Shown: one piece after another, positions 36,408 to 48,856 of the stretch | Numbering within the stretch: position 1 is the stretch's first letter | How the letters are laid out: each line of letters starts with the position of its first letter | DNA from: Trichosphaerium sp. ATCC 40318 | Lineage: Eukaryota > Discosea > Flabellinia > Trichosidae | Direction of reading: 5' to 3' | DNA: 64,000 nt | Assembly (NCBI GenBank): GCA_038496445.1 | Contig: JALMLS010000255.1 | Coordinates: forward strand, 310,001-374,000 | Program-made: the position numbers and the translations under genes | The notes under the pieces: generated by a model | What the model was told of the DNA's origin: nothing | What the model saw: only the letters and a program-made list of their open reading frames with translations | The model's database searches: none

Positions 36408-36866
36408 CACAATAACATTTTAGATAACAATTGAATACACTACTCAGCCGACACACTTTGGGTGATACATATGCGTAATACGAAATATTGGTGTGATACT
36501 TCGCAGAGTGATACTTCGGGGGAATAACCCTTTTCTCGGTCAACCCAACTATTGTTGTGGTCAGATGTGTAGCGTATTCAGTGCTATCCCTCCAAGGTAC
36601 TTAAGAGTATTGTTCCCTTTGGAGGTAAAATGAGAGAATAAACACATACAGCACAATAACATTTCAGATAGCAATTTGAATACACTACTCAGTGCCGACA
36701 CACGTTGGGTAATACGTTTGGTATGATACTTGGGGGTAACCCTGTTCTCTGTCAAACGTAACCGTATATATATGGTGCCCCAACTTTCGTTGTGGTCGGA
36801 TGTGTAGCATATTCAGTGCCATCCCTCCAAGGTACTTAAGAGTATTGTTCCCTTTGGAGGTAAAAT
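36408..36866. repeat. Tandem repeat, unit about 240 bp, in left arm
   Basis: Two imperfect copies: CACAATAACATTT occurs at 36408 and 36652, and the block around CCATCCCTCCAAGGTACTTA or its variant occurs at about 36585 and 36822. The same pair of units appears inverted at about 61640-62110 in the right arm. Confidence 0.75.
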
Positions 36867-37357
36867 GTATTGAATGTGTTTATTCTCTGCAACATACAGG
36901 GACAAGCCCTTGTACATTGCTGTGCATGTCAATTCCTAAGATATAAGTTAGCTAACAATAAACTTATAATCACGACTTTGAATACCTCAACTAGAACCTG
37001 CCTTGCCAAAATCTTGGTACCAACCTAAACATCCCTTATCCCAAGTTGGCTTCACCTGTGTATTGAACCAGAACTCCAATACCATATCTACTCTCCTAAA
37101 AAACATTGGTCAGTCATACATTCATGTGATTTTGTTGCCCACTGAGGGCTTCAATTACATACCTTTTATAATGCCACCCTTATCTCCCCAATTGATGTAC
37201 TTGGCTTGGGTGCCTTTCCATCAATTAATTCTTGAGACACATCAATGTCTATCCCACAAGTACTTGGACATGTGCCTTTCCTTGTTGGGTAAAACTTGTT
37301 GAGCTGCTGGATGACATGGCACCTCTTAGGGTACCTGCCAAAGTTATGAACCTGTGA

Positions 37358-37625
37358 CTCGATTAGCATTTCTACACTTCAAATGAGTGTTATAATGATA
37401 GAAGAGGACATATGTTCATACATAGATAGTTGTCGCCCACTGTGGGCTTCAACTTATGACTGGAGGTCTCGATTAGCATTTCTACACTTCAAATGAGTGT
37501 TATAATGATAGAAGAGCACGTATGTTCATGCACAGATAGTTGTCGCCCACTGTGGGCTTCAACTTCATGGCTGGAGGTCTCGATTAACATTTCTACGCCT
37601 CAAAATGTGCGTTATAATGATAGAA
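37358..37625. repeat. Tandem repeat, unit about 110 bp, in left arm
   Basis: CTCGATTAGCATTTCTAC or a close variant starts at 37358, 37468 and 37579. Between copies the unit carries the near-palindrome GCCCACTGTGGGC. The third copy is partial. Mirrored at about 60890-61180 in the right arm. Confidence 0.75.
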
Positions 37626-38310
37626 GAGAACCCATTCTCAGAGTGGACACAGCATTAAAGCTGTAGTACCACTCACTCAACAACCAATGAGTAGTGTCAT
37701 TGGCGGATATACTAAGAGACAAGCTAAACTTGCCCTTTTCTATCCTTCACAAAGTGTTCTGTAGTTACACAGATACACACTTGCTATTCCCTCCTGTCGG
37801 AGGCGCTTGAGCCAGTCGATTACCACTGCCTATGCCATGTTTTTTACGCATTTTACATAGGTGGCTTATGTGGTAGAAGACCTAACTGCAAGGGGGTAAA
37901 GAGAAGCAACTTCTAGGGCACACACTACACAAAATAATTTGTGTTTGTTTTTTTTTTTCTTTTTTTTTGGTGTCTTGAAGTCTTTCTTCTTTTATGCTAT
38001 ATTAGGCTACACGGTTGTAAGACTGAACCTATTGAATGAAAATATCGAGTTTTCACGGCACTTATAATACCATTGCAACTCTCGTAGCTCTCTTCATACA
38101 CGTTGTGCGTTAGGGTTGTGTTGAACAAAACACTCAAAACAGTAATATTAGTTCGTTGTTCCTGTGCTTTGTGCGCCTCTTCGTTGTTGAAAGTCCAAAT
38201 AAATGCTAGTGGGTCTAAAACGCGCTCATACTTACATTCATTGTATTTTATGGCGTCCACGCTTATTGTGTATAAATAGTAACAAAAAACCAACCGTTTT
38301 TTCCTCAAAA

Positions 38311-38610
38311 ATGCCTTTATTTATCTCTGTATGCGTTTACAACTATTTGTGCATGGTTTTAGCAGCGCCATTCGCCATTCTCACTGTTCCTGTCCACGAA
38401 GAAGTTCAATTGACCACCCACAGATTCAAAAAAAAACCAGATTACATCTCGTTTCTTGTTCTTGACAATGGAAGTTTGGATATATTAGGAGAATGCGAAG
38501 TGCTTTTTAAAGAAGACAGACATCTCTGGCCGTCGCTGGTACCTTCTAGTTCCTTTTTAAACACTTCATCCACATATAAGTATCTACCATATTGCATTCT
38601 ATTGCTTTGA
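38311..38610 (+). other. Doubtful 100-codon ORF at inner edge of left arm
   Basis: Begins MPLFISVCVYNYLCMVLAAP, somewhat like a signal peptide, and continues DYISFLVLDNGSLDILGECE. Its first half lies inside the repeat arm. In the right arm the corresponding ATG is CTG and the frame is not kept, which argues against a functional conserved gene. It may be a young or relic gene. Confidence 0.25.
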
Positions 38611-39361
38611 GGGAAGGAGAGCAATGGAAATAAGTAAGCACGGACTGATCCAATTGAAAAACGAGCGAACAAAAAAGTAAAGTCGAAATGTGAAAGTTCT
38701 AGAAAAAAAAGGCTCAGAGCATTATTCGACTAAGTCTCCGTACTCTTTTTGGCGCGAAAGCCATACTGTAATAGCGCTTACCACTAGCGTAAATCGTTAA
38801 TTTATTGAAGGTTTTTACAGCAGTTCAGTGAGTGGAATGGTAAGCCGTTTAAATATGGTCATAATGCAACTTGATAGTTTATTTTGTTTTCCTTAACACT
38901 GTAGTTTGGGCAGGTAAGATCAAGAAGTACAAAGGCATATAAAAGCTGTAATCCGAACATTTTAAGTGAAGCTCCAAGTCACAAACTGTTGGAACACTTC
39001 AAGTTGTCAAAACCCATTCCAAGAAAAATGTTCACCCTTCAAAATTAAGAGTCCCTACTAACACAACTGATTAATTGTGTCTTTACTGCCGTTTGGCGTA
39101 ACTCACTGTGATACCACAATTTTTTTATCGTACAAATTTTTAATTGGTTTCTATTACATATCTTCACTCTGAGAGGCCTTGAAACAATGACCCAACTTCA
39201 AATCAAGTTTGAAAAGGGTTTTAACTTACATTCAAGTTTTTCTCGGAATTAAAAAAACACAAAAAGGAAGCTAAAAATAACATTAGATTGAAACAAGTCT
39301 AGCTTAAAATTCTTCTAAGTCACACTTTTAACCTAAGCAAAACACGTTATACATCACCTCA
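38611..39361. other. Intergenic region upstream of MORN_2 gene
   Basis: AT-rich, with no supported ORF. Contains a run of short A- and T-tracts. The promoter of the gene at 39362 is presumably here. Confidence 0.5.
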
Positions 39362-40624
39362 ATGCTTCCAGCCTTTCCTCCTCGCATCCAAAAAGCGATA
39401 ATGCGTATGGACACACAATTATTCATACAATGGCCTTTACTTTGTAGAGGAACCGCGGTATCAACAAAGTTCAATCGTAGCCTTCAAAGAAGTGGATTAT
39501 TCTTAATGAAGACGCCTTGTAAAAGTAATAACTTTGATTGTAAATCATCCAACCCAGACATCATTAAAGTCCGCTATATGCAAGGAAAACGTATTGGGCC
39601 ATGTACTCAATGGTACCATCATAAGACGACACATATTAAATGCTTCTACGCCGATTCTGGTCAATTACATGGAGAATTCCTCGAATTCTATCCTAACGGA
39701 AATTTGGTAGTTAAGTGTTTTTTTGCTTATGGTAGACTTAATGGAGTTTTCGATCGTTATCACATTGATGGTAGTAAAATAGAACAAAGTACTTACGAGA
39801 ACGGTATGCTACATGGTGAGAGCTTTCGCATGACAAAAGAAGGGTACATGAGACTCACATTATACACACAAAACGAGCCAATTCGATCAGAGTGGTACAA
39901 CAAGGCAGGCTCGCTTATAAAGAGCGAGAGCTACTATCAAGGACAAATTCATGGAAAAAAGATAGTGTATGCATACAACCGATCTGGAGAAAGAGTTGGC
40001 ATTGATTCATGTCAGTATACAAATGGGAAGAAAGATGGAGTTCATGAGATTCTACAAAACAATAGTGTAAAGTTTGTTGGGTTCTATAAAGACGGCATGG
40101 AACAGGGTTTGTTTCTATTATATCATCGTAATGGTAACTTGCGCTGGCGGGCAACATACAAAGATGGTAAACTACATGGTGAAGCTACTATATGGGAAAG
40201 CGATGGCATAAAGACATCTGAGTGTTGCTACTTTGAAGGAAACTTAGAAGGCTTGTTTCAGAAATGGTACCCTGATGGACAACTAAAGGAAGCATCTCAA
40301 TATTCACAAGGTGTAATTCATGGAGCTATGAGGGTCTGGAGCAAACAAGGGCAACTCGTAAAGTGCTTTAACTACAAAGCTGGAAAACTTGATGGAAATC
40401 AAGTAACCTTTCACCCAAGTGGACGTCATTGGCAAGTATTCGTTGCTGTAGATGGTGTGCGAGATGGTATTTATCATGAACTATACGAAACTGGTAAAGT
40501 GAAGATGTATTGTGGGTTTTCTAAAGGTCAACTTAACGGGTCTTATGAAGAATATGATCAAAATGGAGTATTAAAGGTTAAGCGTAGCTACATTCAAGGG
40601 CGGAGTTGCGTTGACTTGTGTTAA
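39362..40624 (+). CDS. F-box-like / MORN_2-repeat protein (long)
   Basis: Intronless, 420 residues. The N-terminus (MLPAFPPRIQKAIMRMD, then FIQWPLLCRGTAVSTKFNRS) is clearly related to the start of the gene at 23561-24109 and resembles a degenerate F-box. The rest is about 13 MORN_2 repeats, for example LHGEFLEFYPNGNLVVKCFF, LNGVFDRYHIDGSKIEQSTY, LHGEATIWESDGIKTSECCY and LEGLFQKWYPDGQLKEASQY, with core G.....W...G.L.....Y..G...G. Intronless structure and closeness to a repeat arm suggest spread by duplication or retroposition. A third, decayed copy lies outside the other arm (62625-62930). Molecular role unknown; a scaffold for protein-protein contacts is plausible. Confidence 0.82.
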   Translation: MLPAFPPRIQKAIMRMDTQLFIQWPLLCRGTAVSTKFNRSLQRSGLFLMKTPCKSNNFDCKSSNPDIIKVRYMQGKRIGPCTQWYHHKTTHIKCFYADSGQLHGEFLEFYPNGNLVVKCFFAYGRLNGVFDRYHIDGSKIEQSTYENGMLHGESFRMTKEGYMRLTLYTQNEPIRSEWYNKAGSLIKSESYYQGQIHGKKIVYAYNRSGERVGIDSCQYTNGKKDGVHEILQNNSVKFVGFYKDGMEQGLFLLYHRNGNLRWRATYKDGKLHGEATIWESDGIKTSECCYFEGNLEGLFQKWYPDGQLKEASQYSQGVIHGAMRVWSKQGQLVKCFNYKAGKLDGNQVTFHPSGRHWQVFVAVDGVRDGIYHELYETGKVKMYCGFSKGQLNGSYEEYDQNGVLKVKRSYIQGRSCVDLC

Positions 40625-40770
40625 GCACATACTAAAATAAAAACCATTGCCAATGTACCAAATACAGTTTACTTAAAGTGTAATGTGCTTGTATTCTAAT
40701 TGATTGAATCGGATTATACTTACACTTAACTCTTTGTGGTAAAAATGTTGACGTTTTTTCAAAATTGTTA

Positions 40771-43700
40771 TTAACGGCATCTGTAGAGGTCACAAGAGCA
40801 TGAACACTCTAAGCAAGCATCAAAAGCAGATGAACATGGACAGTTTCTATTCCACACATCCCATTCTTGGTATACACAATCTACAACTTGTGCGATTATA
40901 GCTCCAGTTTCGCACGATGGACTGAACTCTTTGCAAGCGCTACAAGGGAAGTAAGAAAGATATCACGTGGTGGTTTTTTTTATAGCTCAACACATACCTC
41001 TCGCATTGCTCTTCTATCATTGTTCTCGCCGCTTCTCGTGCTTCGGTTGCGTTACAACCTAATACGCATTTCTGCTGAACGTTAAATTACTGTGTGCTTG
41101 ATCAGTTCGTGCCTGTTCACAAACAATCGGCGGAGGATTACAAATAGGCATTTCTGTTGGCGCCATTGCTTTAAAAAATCAGTCAGGTTTTAATGTTGTC
41201 AAGTGTCTAGAACGTACACGGTGATAGTGTTGTTGGAGGCATCGTGGGAGATTCTGTTGTAGGTGGGGAAGTTGTTGGCGATCTTGTGGTTGGTGGTATT
41301 GTAGTGGGAGGACTTAAAGTAGGAACAACGGTAGGAGGTTGAGTTGTGGGCGGTGCTATCGGTGCAATGGTCGTTGGCGGAGTTGTAGGCGCAATTGTTG
41401 GTTCTAAAGTAGGTGGAGATGTTGTAGGCATTGTAGTTGTTGGCGCTGGCGTTGTTGGCGGTAATGTTGTCGGAGCTAAAGTAGTGGGAGGCTGTGTAGT
41501 AGGTGGTAGAGTGGTAGGTGCAGTTGTGCATGAGCCGTCCGGTATGCATATACCTGTTCCATCACATAGACTTGTACATTGTGTCGCTACTTATGTTAGA
41601 GTTGTTTTTTAGTTAAAGGCTCGTACCAGGATCTATGCAAGACGAGTTCACAGGTAGAGGATCATCTAATATAACACAGACGCCAGTACCGACTGTTTTT
41701 TAGTTAGTACTCATTTCAAGATTGTTTCGATCAAAAAAATAGGATTTGGTTTTTGGACTTGCCTGAACAGAAAGAATCAAAACAAGACATTCTACTTGTA
41801 CATTCTTCTTCCATCGCTATTGATATACATTCATTGGAACAACAAGGTGATGGATTATCACATTCTTCCTAGAACAATAAAGCAATTTAAAAAACAACTT
41901 TTTTGTTGACACATACGTTTCCCTCTCGAATATTGTTACCACATACTGCTGTACCATTATTCTCTACCTCTGGAACTAATCGGAAAAGATAATCTCCAGT
42001 TTGGTCTCTTGTAATAATCAAGACTTCACCCATTGCGTCCCTTGTGAATCCACCTTTTTGGAAGAAAGAATATCATTAATTACAGATATTTAGTTTTTTC
42101 TTTATCGATTGCTGAAAAGTTTGGTTTTAGCTACCTTACTTACTTACTAAAAATGGGACATCAAGAGTTTCTATTGATACTACAGAAGTATCATTAAACT
42201 CTAACGCTGCAATGAATTGTCCTACAGCGTCACCAAATATGAATTTACCGACTAACGAAGGATTTCTTTGAGCTCTGTTTTGCAACAAAAACAAAGTTAA
42301 CACGATTGATATATAACTTATTAACACTTTACCTGTAAACAAATCCACCTATAGCAGCTGAACCAGTTGGTGGGTCACCAAATGATCTGTAAGTGTATAA
42401 CTGGCAAGGCAAGTAAGTCTTTTAAGAAAAAAACAAGAAAAAGAAAAAAAGAGGTACGGGAAAAGAAAAACCATCCCTATCATCACACAGGTCTGTAAAG
42501 AACCCATTAGGTGTACATCCTGGTCCCTACACATAATATTAATTAACCACATTCCAACATCAGCTAGTAAAGTATTTAACCTCAAATATTGGCCAACCAT
42601 AGTTGCGAGGCTCTGTACAATCATTGTTAGTTTGTGATGGTATTAAAATATTAAAAATACTTGTTCACGTACGCAATGAAACGCTAGGCAAGAAATTTAT
42701 TTCTTGATACGAATCCCCAGAAGCAAATAAACCACCATCAGTAAAAAACCACGCTTTGTCACATTAGAAATACATGACCAAGAAAGCAAAGTGATGATAA
42801 AAAAAGAGAGGTGTAAAAATTATTTACGTTGGTCTTGTGCTTCAACTTCAAAGTTTATCGTCAGTGCATTTCTGATTCCAGTATAAAAGATTTCACTTCT
42901 CCTGTCGGGATCATTCACAAACGGATTCGTTTCAGGTATTGTATAAGGCAAGGTCCTTTGATTAGAACAAAGTCAATGATTGTAAATAAACATCGCTTTA
43001 CGCACGTGACATTAATTCTAAGTATAGAACCGAGTAACGAATTAGCATCTTGTGCACTTCCAGATGGATTCAAGCGACCACCACCATCACCTTTTGTGCG
43101 CAATCAGCGACCTGACAACAAAATACAGCGTGTCCAAGGTGAAACTTACCTATTGGTATGTACAGCAAGCCACTGTCGCCGAATGACATGTCAGCTCCAT
43201 AATGGTTATCAAAAGGGTCACCTCCTGAAGGAGCTATATATAATTAGATAGAGGTACGAGGGTATAATCGTACGCAAGTTTTCAATACTGAGGACCTCTG
43301 TAAGGAATCCAGAAAACACATTGAAGTCGGTTGAATACACGATTTGAGCAATCACCACAGTTCTTGATGCAATAGAAGGTGTATAGCTGATAGTTGTTTT
43401 TAAAAAGAGGTGGTACTTATTATACACTTACCGTATAAACGCCTTCCTATTGTCACAAACTGCAACACATTAAAAATCAACGTTTGAAAAAAAAATAAAA
43501 AAAGTTGGATGTCAAACATCGATGTGACGATTGGTATCATAGCAAATGGCTATTTAATGTTTGTGATAGATAACAATCACGTATTTAATTGAGTAAAATA
43601 ACGTACAATTTGGGTGAAGCTCTAACCCGAGCAAGCCTGCTTCTGAGCCACTCCTAGCCCGATAAAAATTATTTCCGGAAATGCCCAAAACAAAAGGTAA

Positions 43701-44145
43701 ATCTAGAGCTCTCCCTATTACATCCGTCTACCACTTGCATATCAGAAACAAAATAACTAGTAAGAAATATGTAGTACGTCTTGGTCGTTTGAAAATTGAT
43801 ATATGATACCTACACGTGTCGCTTAGTAACAGTATTATGAATTAAAGAAACTTTAATTACAGTGCACTTTTTTGTTTTTTCGTAAAGTATTTTTATTTTG
43901 TACCATCCTGATCAACTAGAAAGTATAAATCGTCGCAAAAGTTATACTCTATATCAATAAACGCTGCTTGTGCACCAGATGCAGCAATTGGAAGCCTTTC
44001 GAAGGTAGGCTCGACTTGAAGTCCTTGGAGTATTACCACGGCTGTTATTAAACGTTAAAACGCCTCTACAACTACACAGTACGAAGATACACATACGTAT
44101 ATGAAACACCGCCAAAATTACGAAAATAAACACCACGTGACGCAT
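40771..44145 (-). CDS. Secreted HHIP-like / glucose-sorbosone dehydrogenase-fold protein with mucin-like stalk
   Basis: Starts MRHVVFIFVILAVFHI, a signal peptide. The beta-propeller of the glucose/sorbosone dehydrogenase family (which includes hedgehog-interacting proteins) is read from spliced exons: GSEAGLLGLELHPN, HYGADMSFGDSGLLYIPIGD, GRLNPSGSAQDANSLLGSIL, RIPETNPFVNDPDRRSEIFY, TGIRNALTINFEVEAQDQR and NYGWPIFEGPGCTPNGFF. After the propeller comes a Cys-rich part, then a Thr/Pro stalk at about 41216-41530 made of TTxPPT units, very likely O-glycosylated. A last Cys-rich segment ends FDACLECSCSCDLYRCR at 40771. More than 14 introns. Enzymatic cofactor use cannot be judged; extracellular or cell-surface location is likely. 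Confidence 0.78.
41216..41530 (-). repeat. Thr/Pro tandem-coding repeat (mucin-like stalk)
   Basis: Short degenerate repeats on the minus strand coding PPTT/APTT-type units inside the HHIP-like gene; on the plus strand seen as GTTGTAGG/GTTGGCGG runs. Such tracts often vary in copy number. Confidence 0.75.
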
Positions 44146-44342
44146 ATTTTCTGTAACCGGTGGTTATCACTCCTTTTAATCTGCTGCTTAGATTTTTGTG
44201 CACTAAATAAGTGCCAACTTGACAGCGACTAGTACATAAGTCACAGACCTCATCAAAAAAAAAAATGGTGCAAGGACTCAGTTTGACATTTTAGGTTTTT
44301 TTGCGATTGAAATAATGGGTCATCTTCGCTCTAATATACATT

Positions 44343-47300
44343 TTATTGTGACAGCGAATCTATCCAGATCCACATACTATCAAGAACTCCTGGAGGTTCT
44401 GGCTCTGGTTCTGGTTCTGGTTCCGTAAAATTAGTGATGTAAAATTGAGTGATATTTTCTATAATATCGTCCATCTGTACAAGTATTGGTTCAAACCCTG
44501 AAGGTCTATACCAGTATAAATAAGCTAATAAGCTTGCTGTAATTATAATACAACTAAATAAGAATATCCAAAAGCCACAGAAGCAAGAGCATAAGTAAGA
44601 ACATCCCTTCGATGATTCCGATTCTGTATCGCTGCTTATACTTTCTTGTTGTTTCTGTAAATGCAGCGCTAGAGTACTCTTTGCTTCTTCAAACATCCTC
44701 TTCCTAAACGCGAAAAACCATTAACATGGGAACATAAACATGGCAGTTGTAAAGAAAAAAGACATGGTAATCGGGCGTGACCCAAAACAAAATTTGAAGG
44801 AAAGAAACTAAAGAATCTACCTTGTTTCAGCACGGCTTCGCTGTTCTGCCATGCGATGCTTCTCAAGTGCTGCTTTTAATGCGACCTGTTTCTCACTTAA
44901 CTCGTGATCACGTTCTGTAAGAAGTCGTTGTAATCTTGCATTACTCTCTGTAAGGCACTAGCGGAAAAAAAAGTGAGTTTCTAAAATAATCAAAGAGAAT
45001 ACCCTCTCGCGTTCTCGTAGTTCCGCAATACGACCAGATTCAAAATACGAAGCATCAGGCTCAGCACCTATAATAAAAAGAACAGTGTCAAGAGGTTGAT
45101 GTTCATTAAAAAAAAGAATCAAAAGTCAAACTTACTCTTCATAGGAAGAATATCTTCGCCTTGAAGATTCTCCAAGAGAACATCATCAGCAAGAATTACC
45201 TCACTTTCCAGTTCCATCTCTTGCTTTTCAATAGACTATATTTAAAGGTTTGTAAGTAATAACTAAGTACAAGTACGTACAGCAGCAGAAACAGCAGAAA
45301 GAGGAGCACTATCCTCTCTACCAAAATTTTCAAGAATATCATCGATATTATCAAAAAGCATAGCAGAGTCCTTATCAACTTCATCATCGCCTTCCTCACT
45401 ACCGTCATTGTTTTGTTCATCCTCTGGACCACCTCTTACTACTTTCTTCCCATCATGATCATCGTCTTGATCCTCATCGTCCCATTTCCTGTCCAGCAAG
45501 CCTGCTTCACGTAAAGGTAAGGGTGGTATGAAAGGGTAATTCAATTTACCACTAGAACTCAATTTTGAAGTTTCCACATCTTTGTCTTCTTCTCCAAAAG
45601 CGCCATCAACATAATGCTCGTTGTCGCCAGAAGTATAGTACTCATCATCGTCTTCATTCTCGGGCTCATCAAATCCAATTTCATTAGTGTTTGCATCTGT
45701 AGCTACAGCTTGAGGAGTATCGTCAAGCATAATATCACCAAGGGCTATATCAGGAGGAAATACAGTAGATGGAACATGACCTTCCACTTCATCAGATCCA
45801 GTGTCGTAATCGGCAAAAGTGAGCGCAGTAGAAGCGTGGCCGGATCCTGTTTCGAGTACTAGATCACTTTCTATCACGTCACCAAAAGCGGCTTCTCTGA
45901 CGCCATCGTCATCATGTTCGGGTGCCAGAGTCGTATCTACTATTTCCGATGTAGCATCTTCTACTGGATATGGAGATTCATCATCGCTCTCGTCGTTGTT
46001 GTGAATAATATACGACTGTCGCGCACTACCAACAAATAGGTCCTCTTCTACATTGTCGTCCACCGTAGGGTCTTGGTTGCTTTCAAACACTTGGTTTGCT
46101 TCTGTTTCTTCGAATTGATCTTCATCACCCACTGCTTTATTATACTCCGATTCTTCCGGGTACGCCTCTGCGTTGTTGTCGTTCGAAGACAGTTGTGAAT
46201 TTACACTATGTCGTTCAGCTTCGTCATCGGAATAAGCTAGCGGAGACTCAGTTGCAATAATTTGGTCTTCTTCGACTTGATCTGGTTCGCTTGATACTTC
46301 TTGCGCCTCTTGAGGAACTTCATCTTCGGTACGATAACTACTTACTTTTTTCGCGGGAGAATACCAAGTGATGGCGTCTCCACCGCTCTCAAGATGTTCA
46401 GCAGAAAGAAATTCCGGTGATTCCATCGTTCCTGAAGGTGACTCAGGCGCTACAACAGTAGCTTCGAAGCTATCTCCGGAAGCACGTGGAGGTACAACAA
46501 TAGGTTCTGTTTCAATAGTAGGGCTTTCTTCTGGTACCTATTCAAACCTTTAAAACCCAAGAACTGCCATCTACTATTTCTTGAAAACGTACTGGTGGCC
46601 CAGGTAGAGCAAAGTCTAGTAGAGCATCAAGATCTGTAAATGTCATACGCCTATTATTCTTTGCTTTAAACTCTGACCTATCAGCATCTATTTACTGTAT
46701 AAGCAATAAAAACCGAATATCTAGTTCTAATGTACTCGCTAAAGGATCTTCTTCCACCACAACAGGGTCAGGTTTTGAGTCTTCTTCATCTCCAGTATCT
46801 TCTTCCTCTAGATATATAACATTATGACATGATGGTAAAGCAATATTTGCGTGCCTTTGAGTGTAACGGTAAACTTAGGAAACAGTAACTCTGTGCGATG
46901 AAATACTTCAATTGTATATTCACCTATCGCTTGAGCGAACCATTGAACATCAAACGAATTATCACCATTATCAAATACAGTACCCTAAAAGCGTTAGAAA
47001 TACATCCATTTCTCAGGAGAAAATACTAAAGAAAAACAGCGTGACGTACCATTGTTACATCGTCTTCTGGGCTTGTGATTCTAACACGTGTTTCTGTCTC
47101 AAGACATCGAATAGCTTTACCTTTTTTAGTTGTTGGTACCATCGTGAATGTATTTTCTCCTTGTTTAAGAGCTTCACTATGAAGACCAGCACCAAATACA
47201 GTAGCAGCAGTGAGTACTGCTTTTGGTCTAGACTTTTTGGAGATTTTCTTTGAAGATCGACGTTTTGGCTTTTGTGAGTCCTCGCAGAGTCTCAAAAAGT

Positions 47301-48635
47301 CACACCACTCAGCTCTGTTACAAGTACGTTTCATAAAGTTTGACTATTTTTAAGTACATCGTTTAGTAAAAAGGTAATGAACTAAGATTACGTACACGAA
47401 GTAGTTTTTTAGTTGATGGCCTTTTTTGGACATTTTTTGATAGACAACTGTTTATGAACTTTATAAAATCTGGTGTCCAAAGAACTGGATTACTAACGGA
47501 GTGTTTAGTTATTTGTATCTTTATACGTAGGTATACATACCTTAACTTTGGTGATTCGTCAGTAGCAATCTTGTTCAGACATTCCATGACAGATAAACCG
47601 TAATGCGGTGGTTCACCTGTAATAATAGTTAAATAAAGTATTTGTATTGTAGATCATTTGAGAGTAACTAACCTTCTGCCATTTCGTATGCTGTAATACC
47701 TAAAGACCATACGTCTACCTTATTGTTGTAATCCATACCCACAATAAGTTCTGGAGCCATCCTATATAGTAATAAGAAGCGCATATAATTTTAGACAAAT
47801 GTACCATAGCCTAGTGCCAAGGATTGTTTGCCTCTTCTTATTCCTTGACGTCAATTGCGCAGAAAATCCAAAATCAGCTACCCTTAGCGTAAACAAATAC
47901 ATTCATGTACTATCAAGTACTCACCAAGCTTAACATCACCCTTACTATTCAGCAAGATCTGCAAAAAAAAAGTTAAAAAAAGCTGTAAAAAAAAAAAATC
48001 TGTCATACATTATCGCTCTTGATGTCCCTAATTCAAAGTGTTAATATTGAAGCAGCAACTCAATACGCGTAATACCTATGCATTCTGGAATTGCTGTGCA
48101 AAAATTCTAACGCCTGAAGCACGTGGAATGTAACGTATGCAATATGCTTTTCTTCCATTGGAACCTGTGTTTTAGGTATCAACCAATCTGTCAACGCGCC
48201 TAATATGACGATTAAACGTGAGTGTCTTTTTTTTTTTTGTATTTGGCGCGCACCACAATCCATGTACTCTAATACTATCCAAACGCTCTTTTTAATGGCG
48301 AAGGTGTCTCTGATTGCAACTATATTGTGATGTGATAGCGTAGTTAATAAAGACACCTGATAATTGATTAGAATGTTATAAGCGATTGTTTGGGGTTGTT
48401 TTACCTCCGATCGTAGAGTTTTGAGCGTTGAAGATTTTATTTCAGTAATTTTGATGGCTACTTCTTGTCCTGTTTTTGCATTGCGTGATCTGTAAACAGA
48501 TCCAGTACCACTATTAAACAGTTTTTTGAGCTAAAAATTATAAACTTGCTTTACGTACCCTTGGCCGACCTTCTTACGCGATGGGTATAACGCTCGAGCC
48601 TCTTTAAGGGATATTGAACGCCACAGCTCCGCCAT
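44343..48635 (-). CDS. Membrane-anchored Ste20-like protein kinase fused to filamin repeat
   Basis: One long gene of about 20 exons. Starts [20 protein letters not shown]. Kinase: [11 protein letters not shown] (Gly loop), [11 protein letters not shown] (Lys), [79 protein letters not shown] split by an intron, and [22 protein letters not shown] intron with TAG acceptor joins LLR in frame to [16 protein letters not shown], so kinase and following domain are one chain. Next is a filamin-type Ig repeat ([52 protein letters not shown]). Then about 500 acidic disordered residues, a coiled coil ([20 protein letters not shown]), a membrane span ([20 protein letters not shown]) and a short tail with two sequons (NITQ, NFTE) and an [10 protein letters not shown] tract. 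Topology predicted: kinase in the cytosol, tail outside. Confidence 0.75.
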
Positions 48636-48856
48636 GCCATACTACTATGAGTATTTCTATCTCTTAAGCTCTACCAATAGGTTTTACACAATAACTGCAA
48701 GTGTTTGGTACAATTCGCCCGATTAAGGCTTTATTTTCTATTTCTCATCAAGAAAAATCATTACTTTTGGTTACCACAAACGGTGTAATAACGTTGTCTC
48801 GTTGTTTTACTTCTCTGAGCTTCATTTTTTGTCCGTCTTCGGCTTCGGCACGCACG

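Larger units (their letters stand above)
35951..38450 (+). repeat. Left arm of 2.5-kb inverted repeat
   Basis: The reverse complement of this stretch is found at 60072-62573. The outer end starts TGACATTCTTAAGAATGGAG on this side and the mirror sequence ends at 62573. By eye, the outer 2.1 kb is nearly identical and the inner 350 bp more diverged, with small indels. The arm has internal tandem repeats and short decayed ORFs (for example RYPKRCHVIQQLNKFYPTRK on the minus strand) that could be relics of a mobile element. A T-rich run lies at about 37945-37965. Confidence 0.85.

Noticed and set aside
41346-41612. Gly/Val-rich plus-strand ORF
   Set aside because: Antisense of the Thr/Pro stalk of the HHIP-like gene.
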